Positions 10,171-18,352 of a stretch of 64,000 nt of DNA are shown here, in pieces. Every line of letters starts with the position of its first letter. Position 1 is the first letter of the stretch. The position numbers and the translations under genes were made by a program. The stretch spans positions 62,001 to 126,000 of the forward strand of contig NZ_LYXZ01000016.1 of NCBI RefSeq assembly GCF_001676615.1. The letters are read 5' to 3'. The notes beneath the pieces were generated by a model. That model was not told the origin of the DNA. It worked only from the letters and a program-made list of their open reading frames with translations, and made no database searches. The stretch is from Labrys sp. WJW. Lineage in GTDB: Bacteria; Pseudomonadota; Alphaproteobacteria; Rhizobiales; Labraceae.

Positions 10171-11334
10171 ATGAGTGCACTGATATTGCCAACCGTCGAT
10201 GGTGGCCTGGAGGCCTATCATTACGGGCCGTCCTCGCCCTATCCCCTCGTCCATTCCGGCAATTTTCCACGCATTCTCTACGCGGCCGCCCATGTCGTCG
10301 CCGATCCTCGCCGGCTGGACGATCCCTGGCGCAGGCCGGCGATCGATTGGGACGCAACCTTGCGTTTCCGGCATCATCTGTGGGGGCTCGGCTTCAAGAT
10401 CGCCGAGGCGATGGACACCTCCCAGCGCGGCCTCGGCCTGGACTGGCCCGGTGCCGCCGAGCTGATCGAGCGCTCCCTGGCCGAGTCCCGCAGCGTGCCC
10501 GGCGCGGACCTGGCCTGCGGCGCCGGCACCGACCAGCTCACTCCCGAAGCCGCCTCCACGCTCGACGACGTCATCCGTGCCTATGAGGAACAGATCGCCC
10601 ATGTCGAGAAGCATAGCGGGCGCATCATCCTGATGGCGAGCCGGGCGCTGTGTCGTGTCGCCAAAGGCCCCGACGACTATCTCGCCGTCTATGGGCGGCT
10701 GATCGAGCAGACCCGCGACAAGGTCATCCTGCACTGGCTGGGCGAGGCCTTCGACCCGGCTCTGGCAGGCTATTGGGGCTCGCAGACCTTCGAACCCGCC
10801 ATGCAGACGGTGCTGGAACTGATCCGCAGCCATGCAGGCAAGATCGACGGCATCAAGATCTCCCTTCTCGACGCCGGCAAGGAAATCACCATGCGCCGGC
10901 TGCTGCCGGAGGGCGTGGCGATGTATACCGGCGACGATTTCAACTATGCCGAACTGATCCAGGGCGATCTGCAGGGCTTCTCGCATGGATTGCTCGGCAT
11001 CTTCGATCCGATCGCACCGGCCGCCGCCGCCGCGATGGATCGGCTTTCCGCCGGCAATGACGAGGGCTACCGCGTCATCCTCGATCCGACCGTGACCCTC
11101 GCCCGCCGCCTGTTCGAGGCACCCACCCAGTTCTACAAGTCCGGCGTGGTGTTCCTGGCCTGGCTCAACGGCTTCCAGTCGCATTTCCGCATGGTGGGCG
11201 GCGCCGAATCGGCCCGCGGCGTCGCCCACTACGCCGATATCTTCCGCCTGGCGGACAAGGCCCAGCTCCTCGTCGATCCCGAGAAGGCGGCCCATCGCAT
11301 GAAGCTGCTCTGTGCCCTCAACGGTATTGGATAA
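10171..11334 (+). CDS. DUF993 family protein (dihydrodipicolinate synthase-like aldolase fold)
   Basis: 387 residues matching the DUF993 family, which is annotated as related to dihydrodipicolinate synthase (class I aldolase TIM barrel). Recognisable stretches are HSGNFPRILYAAAHVV and the central VILHWLGEAFDPALAGYWGS. No catalytic residue can be assigned confidently. It has a good ribosome site (GAGGAACGAGGAG) and diverges from lacI across the shared operators, so it is likely part of the same regulon. In other bacteria such genes tend to sit beside Gfo/Idh enzymes and sugar transporters. A retro-aldol or dehydratase step on a keto sugar acid is plausible but unproven. Confidence 0.85.
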   Translation: MSALILPTVDGGLEAYHYGPSSPYPLVHSGNFPRILYAAAHVVADPRRLDDPWRRPAIDWDATLRFRHHLWGLGFKIAEAMDTSQRGLGLDWPGAAELIERSLAESRSVPGADLACGAGTDQLTPEAASTLDDVIRAYEEQIAHVEKHSGRIILMASRALCRVAKGPDDYLAVYGRLIEQTRDKVILHWLGEAFDPALAGYWGSQTFEPAMQTVLELIRSHAGKIDGIKISLLDAGKEITMRRLLPEGVAMYTGDDFNYAELIQGDLQGFSHGLLGIFDPIAPAAAAAMDRLSAGNDEGYRVILDPTVTLARRLFEAPTQFYKSGVVFLAWLNGFQSHFRMVGGAESARGVAHYADIFRLADKAQLLVDPEKAAHRMKLLCALNGIG

Positions 11335-11417
11335 CTCTCGAGGCACCTGCGACGGGCCATGACGATGCCGCGCCCCATGCTATGCAGGGGGAGCGATCGA
11401 TCGGAGGTGTCATCATC

Positions 11418-11993
11418 ATGGTCATGGATGTCGTGGCGCGGGCGCGAAACCTGTTGTTGTCGCCGTCGGCGGAATGGCGAAATATCGCCGCCGAGGCGAC
11501 CAGCGTCGAGCGCATCTATCGGGACTATGTCCTCTACCTCGCCGCCATCGGGCCGGTCGCCGGCTTCATCGGCACCTCTCTGATCGGCATCGGCGGCATT
11601 CGCATCGGCCTGGTCGGCGGCCTCGTTCTGGCCGCCCTGCGCTACGTGATCACCCTTGCCATGCTCCATGTCATGGCGATCGTGATCGACCGACTGGCTC
11701 CTCATTTCGGAGGCAGGTCCGACTTCCTCAGCGCCTTCAAGCTCGCTGCCTACAGCATGACGGCGGCCTGGCTCGCCAACATCTTCACGATCGTTCCGGC
11801 CCTGGGACTGCTCGCCATCGTCGGCCTCTACAGCGTCTATCTCCTGTTCGTCGGCGCTCCCGTGCTGATGCGGATCCCTACCATGAAGACGCCGATCTAT
11901 ACGATCGCAGTGGTGCTGATCGGCCTGCTCCTCAACTTTCTGGTGGGTTCGATGCTGACGGCATTGCTCGCGCCGCCCGTCTTCCCGGGATGA
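11418..11993 (+). CDS. Yip1-like integral membrane protein
   Basis: 191 residues, with a short amphipathic N-terminus (VVARARNLLLSPSAEW) followed by about five transmembrane helices, as in bacterial Yip1-domain proteins. The ATG at 11418 was chosen because GGAGGT lies 9 bp upstream; an earlier in-frame start adds 12 residues without a ribosome site. Function is unknown. It follows the DUF993 gene by 83 bp, but no functional link is evident. Confidence 0.8.
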   Translation: MVMDVVARARNLLLSPSAEWRNIAAEATSVERIYRDYVLYLAAIGPVAGFIGTSLIGIGGIRIGLVGGLVLAALRYVITLAMLHVMAIVIDRLAPHFGGRSDFLSAFKLAAYSMTAAWLANIFTIVPALGLLAIVGLYSVYLLFVGAPVLMRIPTMKTPIYTIAVVLIGLLLNFLVGSMLTALLAPPVFPG

Positions 11994-12041
11994 GGGATTT
12001 GGCTCGACAGGGACCGGCGGGCGGGATAGAAGGAGTTTAAT

Positions 12042-12056
12042 TTAGAACTATTCTAA
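12042..12056. promoter_or_regulatory. Irr-type iron control element (ICE box) upstream of mbfA
   Basis: TTAGAACTATTCTAA is a perfect palindrome with 6-bp arms TTAGAA/TTCTAA and a 3-base spacer, matching the form of ICE motifs bound by the iron regulator Irr in Hyphomicrobiales. It ends only 12 bp before the mbfA start codon, so a bound repressor would cover the transcription start or leader. MbfA is a known Irr target in Agrobacterium and Bradyrhizobium. Confidence 0.75.
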
Positions 12057-12068
12057 TCTAGGTTCGTC

Positions 12069-13022
12069 ATGAAACGCTTTTCCGACCTGAACGAGGCCGA
12101 GATCCTGGCGCTCGCCATCTCCAACGAGGAGGAGGATGCGCGCATCTATCTGCAATTCGCCAATCGCCTGCGCGCCGATTTTCCCGGTTCGGCCAGGATC
12201 TTCGAGGCAATGGCGCAGGAGGAGCACGGCCATCGCCACCGCCTGCTGGAGACCTACACGGCCAAGTTCGGCGACACCCTGCCCTACATCACCCGCCAGG
12301 ACGTCAGCGGCTTCCTCAAGCGCAACCCGATCTGGCTGCTCGACAATCTGCGCATCGACGCGGTGCGCGAGCAGGCCGAGGCGATGGAGCTGGAAGCCGC
12401 CCGCTTCTATGCCAAGGCGGCGGAACGGGCCCATGACGTCGAAATCCGTACCCTGCTGGCCGACCTCGCCGAAGAGGAAAAACGCCATGAAAGCCTGGCC
12501 GAAACGCTGGAGTCCAAGCTGCCGGCCGACCAGAAGCGCAGCGAGGACGAGACCTCCCGGCGCCTGTTCGTGCTGCAGATCGTGCAGCCCGCCCTTGCCG
12601 GCCTGATCGACGGTTCCGTCTCCACCCTCGCCCCGATCTTCGCCGCCGCCTTCGCCACCCTGAACTCCTGGGACGCCTTCCTGGTCGGCCTCGCCGCCTC
12701 GATCGGCGCCGGCATCAGCATGGGCCTGACGGAAGCCCTCTCCGACGACGGCGAGATCACCGGGCGCGGCCACCCCTGGGTGCGCGGTGCGGCCTGCGGC
12801 GTGATGACCACGGTGGGCGGCCTCGGCCACACCCTGCCCTATCTCATTCCCGATTTCTGGGTCGCGACCGGTGTCGCCGGCTGCGTGGTCGTCTTGGAGC
12901 TCATCGCCATCGCCTGGATCCGTACCCGCTTCATGGCCACGCCCTTCACGTCGGCGATCGTGCAGGTCGTCCTCGGCGGCATCCTGGTGCTGCTTACCGG
13001 TATCCTGATCGGCAGCCAATAG
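12069..13022 (+). CDS. mbfA: Membrane-bound ferritin-like iron exporter MbfA
   Basis: A 317-residue two-domain protein. Residues 1-155 form a ferritin-like four-helix bundle with di-iron ligands in NEEEDARIY, AQEEHGHRHR and EEEKRHESL. Residues about 170-317 form a VIT1/CCC1-type membrane domain with some five helices. The family exports iron from the cytoplasm under iron-replete conditions and supports peroxide and acid tolerance. The start MKRFSDLNEAEILALAISNE agrees with homologues. The Irr-type palindrome just upstream predicts repression under iron limitation. Confidence 0.94.
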   Translation: MKRFSDLNEAEILALAISNEEEDARIYLQFANRLRADFPGSARIFEAMAQEEHGHRHRLLETYTAKFGDTLPYITRQDVSGFLKRNPIWLLDNLRIDAVREQAEAMELEAARFYAKAAERAHDVEIRTLLADLAEEEKRHESLAETLESKLPADQKRSEDETSRRLFVLQIVQPALAGLIDGSVSTLAPIFAAAFATLNSWDAFLVGLAASIGAGISMGLTEALSDDGEITGRGHPWVRGAACGVMTTVGGLGHTLPYLIPDFWVATGVAGCVVVLELIAIAWIRTRFMATPFTSAIVQVVLGGILVLLTGILIGSQ

Positions 13023-13092
13023 GGCCCTGGCAAGCCGGCTCTTTCCTGTGCAATGCCCAATGCGGCAACATAGCCGTTGCCGTTCGCCCGGC

Positions 13093-13125
13093 ATCACGGG
13101 ATAAGAAAGCTTTCCATCCCGTGAT
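13093..13125. repeat. Hairpin between mbfA and the class II aldolase gene
   Basis: Perfect 10-bp arms ATCACGGGAT / ATCCCGTGAT enclose a 13-base loop that itself contains the palindrome GAAAGCTTTC. It lies 71 bp past the mbfA stop and just before the next ATG. There is no U-run, so it could be a terminator-like structure for mbfA, or an operator or leader element of the aldolase gene. Confidence 0.55.
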
Positions 13126-13137
13126 CGGACAAATGCA

Positions 13138-13854
13138 ATGCCTGATATCGACCTCTATCGCCGCGAACTCGCGGCCGCTTTCCGCCTCGCCGCGAAGTTC
13201 GACTTCAACGAGGGCATCTGCAACCATTTCTCGGTGCAGGTCCCCGGCGCCGAAGAGCGCTATCTCTTCAATCCCTATGGTGTCCACTGGTCGGAGATGC
13301 GCCCGGCCGATCTTCTCCTGGTCGATGGACGAGGGCAGATCCTGGAAGGCGAAGGCGAGCTCGAGGCGACCGCGCGCAACATCCATATTGCCGGCCACCG
13401 CGCCAATCCGCGCCATCTTTGCCTGCTGCACACCCATATGCCCTGGGCCACCAGCCTCACCATGATCGAGGGGGGCCGGCTCGAAATGGCCCATCAGACG
13501 GCAGCCCGCTTCTACGGCCGAACGGCGTATAATGACGAATTCGGCGGCTTTGCCTCGGGCGAGAAGGAAGGCGAGCGCATCGCCAGCTCCGCCAAGTCGG
13601 ACCAGAAGGCCGATATCGTCTTCCTGGCCCATCATGGCATCATCGTCGGCGGCCCGTCCGTCGCCACCGCCTTCGACGACCTCTACTATCTCGACCGCGC
13701 CTGCCGCCAGCAGGTGCTGGCCATGTCGACCGGCCGGCCACTCAAGCTCATTCCCCAACAGGTCATCGAGAGCACGGCCCGCGAATGGATGAATGTGCTC
13801 GACCACCAGGCCAAACTGCATTTCGAGGCGCTGATGCGGATCGACGGCCTGTGA
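13138..13854 (+). CDS. Class II aldolase/adducin family protein
   Basis: 238 residues of the AraD/FucA/adducin fold. Family marks are NHFSVQVPG near the N-terminus, the metal-binding HTHMPWATS (around residues 100-108) and the later HHGIIVGG (around 164-171). These supply three histidines of the zinc site. Many such proteins act on small phosphorylated or hydroxylated substrates, others have lost activity, and the substrate here is unknown. It overlaps the following small gene by 4 bp (GTGA). Confidence 0.87.
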   Translation: MPDIDLYRRELAAAFRLAAKFDFNEGICNHFSVQVPGAEERYLFNPYGVHWSEMRPADLLLVDGRGQILEGEGELEATARNIHIAGHRANPRHLCLLHTHMPWATSLTMIEGGRLEMAHQTAARFYGRTAYNDEFGGFASGEKEGERIASSAKSDQKADIVFLAHHGIIVGGPSVATAFDDLYYLDRACRQQVLAMSTGRPLKLIPQQVIESTAREWMNVLDHQAKLHFEALMRIDGL

Positions 13855-14054
13855 CGACCCTGCGCTGGGTCCGGATCCGCCAGAACGCCAGGGCGGAATT
13901 GTGGAAGCTAGACAAGCCGCTGCCCGAAGGCGGCGTGGCAACCTTCTATCGCGGCCGGCTCTTCGAACAGAAGGGGGGCGAGCGGGTTAAGCTGGACGAG
14001 GAAACCAAGTTCACCGAGGCTGAACCGGCCTTGGCCTGGTTCGAACGCCAGTAG
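13851..14054 (+). CDS. Small conserved-looking hypothetical protein
   Basis: 67 residues if translated from the GTG at 13851, which overlaps the aldolase stop (GTGA) as coupled genes do. The sequence is basic and aromatic (RWVRIRQNARAELWKLDKP) and ends with EPALAWFERQ. No domain was recognised. The overlap and the plausible amino-acid composition favour a real gene, but support is moderate. Confidence 0.5.
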   Translation: MTTLRWVRIRQNARAELWKLDKPLPEGGVATFYRGRLFEQKGGERVKLDEETKFTEAEPALAWFERQ

Positions 14055-14209
14055 AGCTCCGGGACCGTTTGCGCATCGCACGAGCTATGCGCTGAGCGTG
14101 GACGCCTGGCAGAGGCGCTCCGCACAGCCGATGGGTTAGTCATTGCTGCTCTTCGCAGGTGCAGCATAGCCTGTCCTGCTGTTCTGCAGGGAATCGGCGC
14201 GAGCAATAA

Positions 14210-14247
14210 CCAAAGAAAAAGCCGCCGGGAACCATCCCGGCGGCTTT
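14210..14247 (-). terminator. Rho-independent terminator of the DUF1127 gene
   Basis: Read on the minus strand, a GC-rich stem (GCCGCCGGGA / TCCCGGCGGC, 4-base loop) is extended by A/T pairs and followed by TTTTTCTTTGG. It lies 28 bp past the DUF1127 stop. This is a textbook intrinsic terminator. Confidence 0.88.
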
Positions 14248-14274
14248 GCATTCCGTAACGGACGCTAGGCTCGA

Positions 14275-14439
14275 TTAGCGAGCGGCGCCGCGAGCGATTT
14301 CCTCGATACGGCCGCGGAAGATGCCGAGATCAGCAAGCTCGCGGTCATCAAGAGCCGAGAGAGCCTGGAGGGTACGGCGATAATTGCGATAGGCCGTGAA
14401 ACGAGAAGCGATCGAAGAAACAAAACCGAAGAGAACCAT
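14275..14439 (-). CDS. DUF1127 domain-containing small protein
   Basis: 54 residues. The C-terminal half RELADLGIFRGRIEEIARG is the DUF1127 (YjiS-like) motif, with the conserved DDRELADLGI. The open frame runs far upstream, but the ATG at 14439 with GGAAAG at proper spacing gives the normal family length. Small DUF1127 proteins in alphaproteobacteria have been linked to RNA turnover and to phosphate and carbon metabolism; no specific role can be given here. It has its own terminator and is monocistronic. Confidence 0.85.
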   Translation of the reverse strand: MVLFGFVSSIASRFTAYRNYRRTLQALSALDDRELADLGIFRGRIEEIARGAAR

Positions 14440-14874
14440 GACACTTACTTTCCAGAGAGATTGATTTGTTGCAGTGCATATACTCCTCTTTTGCACCGCA
14501 CGGTAAAAAATCGCACAGACTGGCGCGTATGCCCGGTATGCGGCGGCTGCATGGATTTTGTGCATAGCGCTTAGCAATAGGGCAACATTCTGCCTCAATC
14601 GAATGCCGCCCGCCCGATCCGAGGCGGATTCCGCCTCCGAATTGCCCAATAGTGTCTTGCGATTTGACGGAGTCGCCAGGAATCGCAAAGACGCGTCGAA
14701 ACAAGGAGCTAGAGCAAACAAGCGTTCAGTCATGAACGCACTTTGCTCTAGGGGTAACCGAGCTGATAGGATCACCACCAAAATAAAGCCGGCAACACAA
14801 GCCAGCCACAATTGCGCCTTTCCATCGACGAAGCCCGGTAGAACTGGGATCGCCGTCAATCAGGGAGCCCGCCC
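14440..14874. other. 435-bp divergent intergenic region
   Basis: This lies between the minus-strand DUF1127 gene and the plus-strand ROK kinase. It should contain both promoters. The only clear structures are a small GAGGCGG/CCGCCTC palindrome near 14625 and the rhizobial-style palindrome at 14709-14751. No coding frame is convincing. Confidence 0.6.
14709..14751. repeat. Short palindromic intergenic repeat
   Basis: CTAGAGCAAA near one end pairs with TTTGCTCTAG at the other, with inner arms GCGTTCA / TGAACGC. The CTAGAGCA...TGCTCTAG ends are the pattern of palindromic intergenic elements common in Hyphomicrobiales genomes. It is non-coding. Confidence 0.65.
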
Positions 14875-15765
14875 GTGGCCAAGGAGACATCCGACATCCT
14901 CGCCATCGACATTGGAGGCACCGGCCTCAAGGCGGCGATCATCAATCCGAGCGGGCAGATGCAGGGAGAGCGGGTGCGCGTTGCCACGCCCCATCCCTGC
15001 CCGCCCGATCTGCTGGTCGAGACCCTGGCCGAGCTGGTCGCGTCCCTCCCCGCCTATAGCCGCATCTCGGTGGGCTTTCCCGGCCTGGTGCGGCATGGCC
15101 GCATCCTCACCGCGCCGCACCTCGCACCCTATGGCTGGGACGGCTTTCCGCTCGGGCAAAAGCTTGCCGCCCGGCTCGGCAACAAGCCGATACGTCTGAT
15201 CAACGATGCGGAAGTCCAGGGCCTCGGGTTGATCAAGGGCAAGGGCATCGAGCTTGCCTTGACGCTGGGTACCGGAGCGGGCACAGCCGTGTTCCGCGAC
15301 GGCGAGTTGATGCCGCATATGGAGCTGGCCCATCACCCCATCACCCGCACCAAGACCTATGACGACTATATCGGCGAGGCGGCACGGGAGAAGATCGGCA
15401 ACAAGCGCTGGAACAAGCGGCTGAAACACGTCATCGACGTGCTCTTCGTACTGTTCCACTATGACCACCTCTATCTTGGCGGCGGCAACACCAAGCATGT
15501 GAAGCTCACTCTGCCGGCCAATGTCACGCTCGGCTCGAATGATGCCGGCCTCGATGGCGGTGCGGCCCTCTGGCGCCTGAGGAATTTTCACGAATCCGAG
15601 GAAGCGCCCCAACCGCCTTCAAGGACAAGGACGTCTTCCAAGGTCAAGGCGCCTTCCAAGGCCGGAACACCCGCCAAGGCCAGCACGCCTGCCAAGGCCA
15701 GATCACCGGCCAAAGCCAAGATAATCACCATTGCTAAGCCAGCCGGCAAGAAGACTAGCGCATGA
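14875..15765 (+). CDS. ROK-family sugar kinase, polyphosphate-glucokinase-like, with Lys/Ala/Pro-rich tail
   Basis: 296 residues. The N-terminal phosphate-binding motif is AIDIGGTGLKAAI, and the acidic NDAEVQGLG and LGTGAGTAVFRDG match ROK glucokinases of the polyphosphate type. The catalytic domain ends near residue 240. The last ~55 residues form a basic, low-complexity tail of repeated (T/S)PAKA-like units, resembling histone H1-like tails. The GTG start at 14875 follows GGGAG. It overlaps the GH15 glucoamylase by 4 bp (ATGA), so glucose released by the hydrolase is its obvious substrate. ATP versus polyphosphate use is not determined. Confidence 0.85.
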   Translation: MAKETSDILAIDIGGTGLKAAIINPSGQMQGERVRVATPHPCPPDLLVETLAELVASLPAYSRISVGFPGLVRHGRILTAPHLAPYGWDGFPLGQKLAARLGNKPIRLINDAEVQGLGLIKGKGIELALTLGTGAGTAVFRDGELMPHMELAHHPITRTKTYDDYIGEAAREKIGNKRWNKRLKHVIDVLFVLFHYDHLYLGGGNTKHVKLTLPANVTLGSNDAGLDGGAALWRLRNFHESEEAPQPPSRTRTSSKVKAPSKAGTPAKASTPAKARSPAKAKIITIAKPAGKKTSA

Positions 15766-18158
15766 GCGAAACCGCCCCACCTCCCGGAGCCCCGGGCGTC
15801 GAGCCTCGCTGGACCTCGGCCGCCAAGAGTGGAATCGGCACCGCTGGTTCCGCGTCGAGCCGAGTCTGGTTCGCGCTCAGCCACGGCATCCTCAACGAGA
15901 TCTATTATCCGCGCATCGACCTTGCCTGCATCCGGGATTGCGGCCTCCTCGTCACGGCCGCGGACTATTTTTCCGAAGAAAAGCGCGATGCGGACGGCGA
16001 GATCCGCATGGAGAGCGACGGTACGCCAGTCTTCGAACTCGTCAACACGGCGAAGGACGGGCGCTACCGCATCCGCAAGACCATCCTGGCCGACCCCTTC
16101 CGCGACAGCCTGCTGCAGGACATCCGCTTCGAGGCCCTGAAGGGCGAGGCCGAGGATTACGGCCTGCACGTGCTGCTGTCGCCGCATCTGGTCAACCAGG
16201 GCACCCGCAACACCGCCTGGGTCGACGACTACAAGGGGCATGGCCTGCTGATGGCCAGCGGCAGCTATGGCTATTCGCTCGCCCTCGCCGCCTCGGTTCC
16301 CTGGCAGGACCGCTCGGCCGGCTATGTCGGCTTTTCCGATGGCTGGCAGACCCTCAAACGCGGCGAAGGCGTGAATTCGGCCTGGCTCCGCGCCGAGAAC
16401 GGCAATGTCGCGCTGAGCGGCACGCTCGACCTTCGCGGCAGCCAGGGCCGTGTGCTGCTCACCCTCGGCCTCGGCCTCAGGCCGGAAGAAGCGGCCCTCA
16501 ACGCCATCGCCAGCCTGCAGCAGGGGCTCGAGCCCGCGCGTCGGCGCGTACGTGCCATCTGGCAAGGCTGGCAGGCCGGGCTCGAGGATCTCGACCATGT
16601 CAGCCCCGCGCGTGGCACCAGCTATCGCACCAGCACCGCGGTGCTCGCCGCCCATCGCACCGGCGCCTTCACGGGCGGCGCCATTGCCAGCCTGTCGACG
16701 CCCTGGGGCTACAACAAGGGCGACAACGACCTTGGCGGCTACCATCTGGTCTGGCCGCGCGATCTGGTCGAGACGGCCGGCGGTTTCCTGGCGGCCGGCA
16801 GTCCGGCCGACGCGCGCGGCATCCTCGACTATCTCGCCGCCATCCAGGAAGGCGACGGCCACTGGGCCCAGAACAACTGGATCGACGGCCATCCCTATTG
16901 GGACGGCATCCAGATGGACGAGACCGCCTTTCCCATCCTGCTTTTCGACATGCTGGTCCGGGCCGGCAGCCTCGATGCCGCCGAGGCCAGGCGCTTCCTG
17001 CCGATGGTGGAACACGCGGCGAGCTTCGTGCTGCGCAATGGCCCCGTCACCGACGAGGACCGCTGGGAAGAGGACGCCGGCTATTCGCCCTTCACGCTTG
17101 CGGTCGAGATATCAGCCCTCCTCGCCGCCGCCGACGCCATGGACGCAGCGGATCGCCCGGATGCCGCCACGCTGCTGCGGGAGACGGCGGATGAATGGCA
17201 TGCCGAGATCGATGCCTGGACCTTCGCCACCGATACCGAACTGGCGAGCACGCTGGGTATTCCCGGCTATTATGTCCGCATCGGCCCCGGCGACAACGAG
17301 GACGGGCCAGGGCTCGGCGGTACTGTCGCCATCAAGAACCGCTCCGCCCAGGAGGCCGTGCTCAGCGCCAAGATGCTGCTCAGTCCCGATGCCCTCGCTT
17401 TGGTGCGCTTCGGCCTGCGTGCCGCCGACGACCCACGCATGGTGGCGACCGTGAAGGCGATCGATCACCTGTTGAAACGCGACCTGCCCAACGGCCCCTG
17501 CTGGTATCGCTACAACAATGACGGCTATGGCGAGCATGAGGATGGCTCCGCCTTCGACGGCACCGGCGTCGGCCGACTCTGGCCGCTGCTGACTGGTGAA
17601 AGGGCGCATTACGAACTCGCCGCAGGCCGGCCCGAGGAAGCCCGGCGCCTGCTGGCCGCGCTCGAAGCATCGGCAGGTCCTGGTGGCCAGTTGCCCGAGC
17701 AGATCTGGGACGGCGCCGACCGGCCGGAGCACGAACTCTTTCTCGGCAAGCCGACCGGTAGTGCCATGCCGCTGGTCTGGGCCCATGGCGAGCACATCAA
17801 GCTGCTTCGCTCGCTGCGCGACGGGACGGTGTTCGACACCCCGCCCCAGACGGTCGAGCGCTATCTGACCCGCAAGATCGTCAGCGACCGCCGTTTCTGG
17901 CGGCTCAACCACCAGCGCCACGCCATCGCCCCCGGCCAGATCCTGCGCATCGAGCTTGCCGACCTCTCGGCCATACGCTGGAGTTTCGACGGCTGGGCGA
18001 GCCACGACGAGGGCCGTACCCATGACGCCGGCCTGTCCCTCCACGTCCTCGACCTGCCGACCTCTTCCCTGGCTGATGGCAGCGAGATCCGCTTCCGCCT
18101 CGCCCCGATCGGCGGCCCGTGGCTGGAGGAGGACTATCTGGTGACGGTCAAGGCCTGA
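15762..18158 (+). CDS. Glycoside hydrolase family 15 (glucoamylase/glucodextranase-like)
   Basis: 798 residues. It has a beta-sandwich N-terminal domain (to about 270), an (alpha/alpha)6 catalytic barrel (about 290-690) and a C-terminal beta domain. The barrel shows YHLVWPRDLVETAGGF, DGIQMDETAFPILL and SAMPLVWAHGEHIKLL; the last two hold the glutamates expected to act as acid and base in GH15 enzymes. It should release glucose from the non-reducing ends of alpha-glucans. No signal peptide is visible, so it probably works in the cytoplasm, passing glucose to the translationally coupled ROK kinase. Confidence 0.92.
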   Translation: MSETAPPPGAPGVEPRWTSAAKSGIGTAGSASSRVWFALSHGILNEIYYPRIDLACIRDCGLLVTAADYFSEEKRDADGEIRMESDGTPVFELVNTAKDGRYRIRKTILADPFRDSLLQDIRFEALKGEAEDYGLHVLLSPHLVNQGTRNTAWVDDYKGHGLLMASGSYGYSLALAASVPWQDRSAGYVGFSDGWQTLKRGEGVNSAWLRAENGNVALSGTLDLRGSQGRVLLTLGLGLRPEEAALNAIASLQQGLEPARRRVRAIWQGWQAGLEDLDHVSPARGTSYRTSTAVLAAHRTGAFTGGAIASLSTPWGYNKGDNDLGGYHLVWPRDLVETAGGFLAAGSPADARGILDYLAAIQEGDGHWAQNNWIDGHPYWDGIQMDETAFPILLFDMLVRAGSLDAAEARRFLPMVEHAASFVLRNGPVTDEDRWEEDAGYSPFTLAVEISALLAAADAMDAADRPDAATLLRETADEWHAEIDAWTFATDTELASTLGIPGYYVRIGPGDNEDGPGLGGTVAIKNRSAQEAVLSAKMLLSPDALALVRFGLRAADDPRMVATVKAIDHLLKRDLPNGPCWYRYNNDGYGEHEDGSAFDGTGVGRLWPLLTGERAHYELAAGRPEEARRLLAALEASAGPGGQLPEQIWDGADRPEHELFLGKPTGSAMPLVWAHGEHIKLLRSLRDGTVFDTPPQTVERYLTRKIVSDRRFWRLNHQRHAIAPGQILRIELADLSAIRWSFDGWASHDEGRTHDAGLSLHVLDLPTSSLADGSEIRFRLAPIGGPWLEEDYLVTVKA

Positions 18159-18190
18159 TCGGCCACGCCGGCGGCCTTGCGGCGCAACAA

Positions 18191-18229
18191 GCGAAAAAAT
18201 ATGTCAGCATTATTGACATATTTTTTCGC
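18191..18229. repeat. Perfect 16-bp inverted repeat upstream of the aminotransferase gene
   Basis: The arms GCGAAAAAATATGTCA / TGACATATTTTTTCGC are perfect complements around a 7-base loop. The AT-rich core stands out in this GC-rich region. It lies 33 bp after the GH15 stop and 124 bp before the aminotransferase start. It may end GH15 transcripts in either direction, or its ATGTCA/TGACAT core may be an operator. Confidence 0.7.
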
Positions 18230-18352
18230 AAGGAGGATGCTGCACGCAACATGAGCATCGCGCCCAGAAAAGGGGCAACTTCCCGACAGGAAACGATGCC
18301 GTGATCGTATGACGGCAAGCACCTCGCCGCCGTCTATCAGGAGAACAGGATC

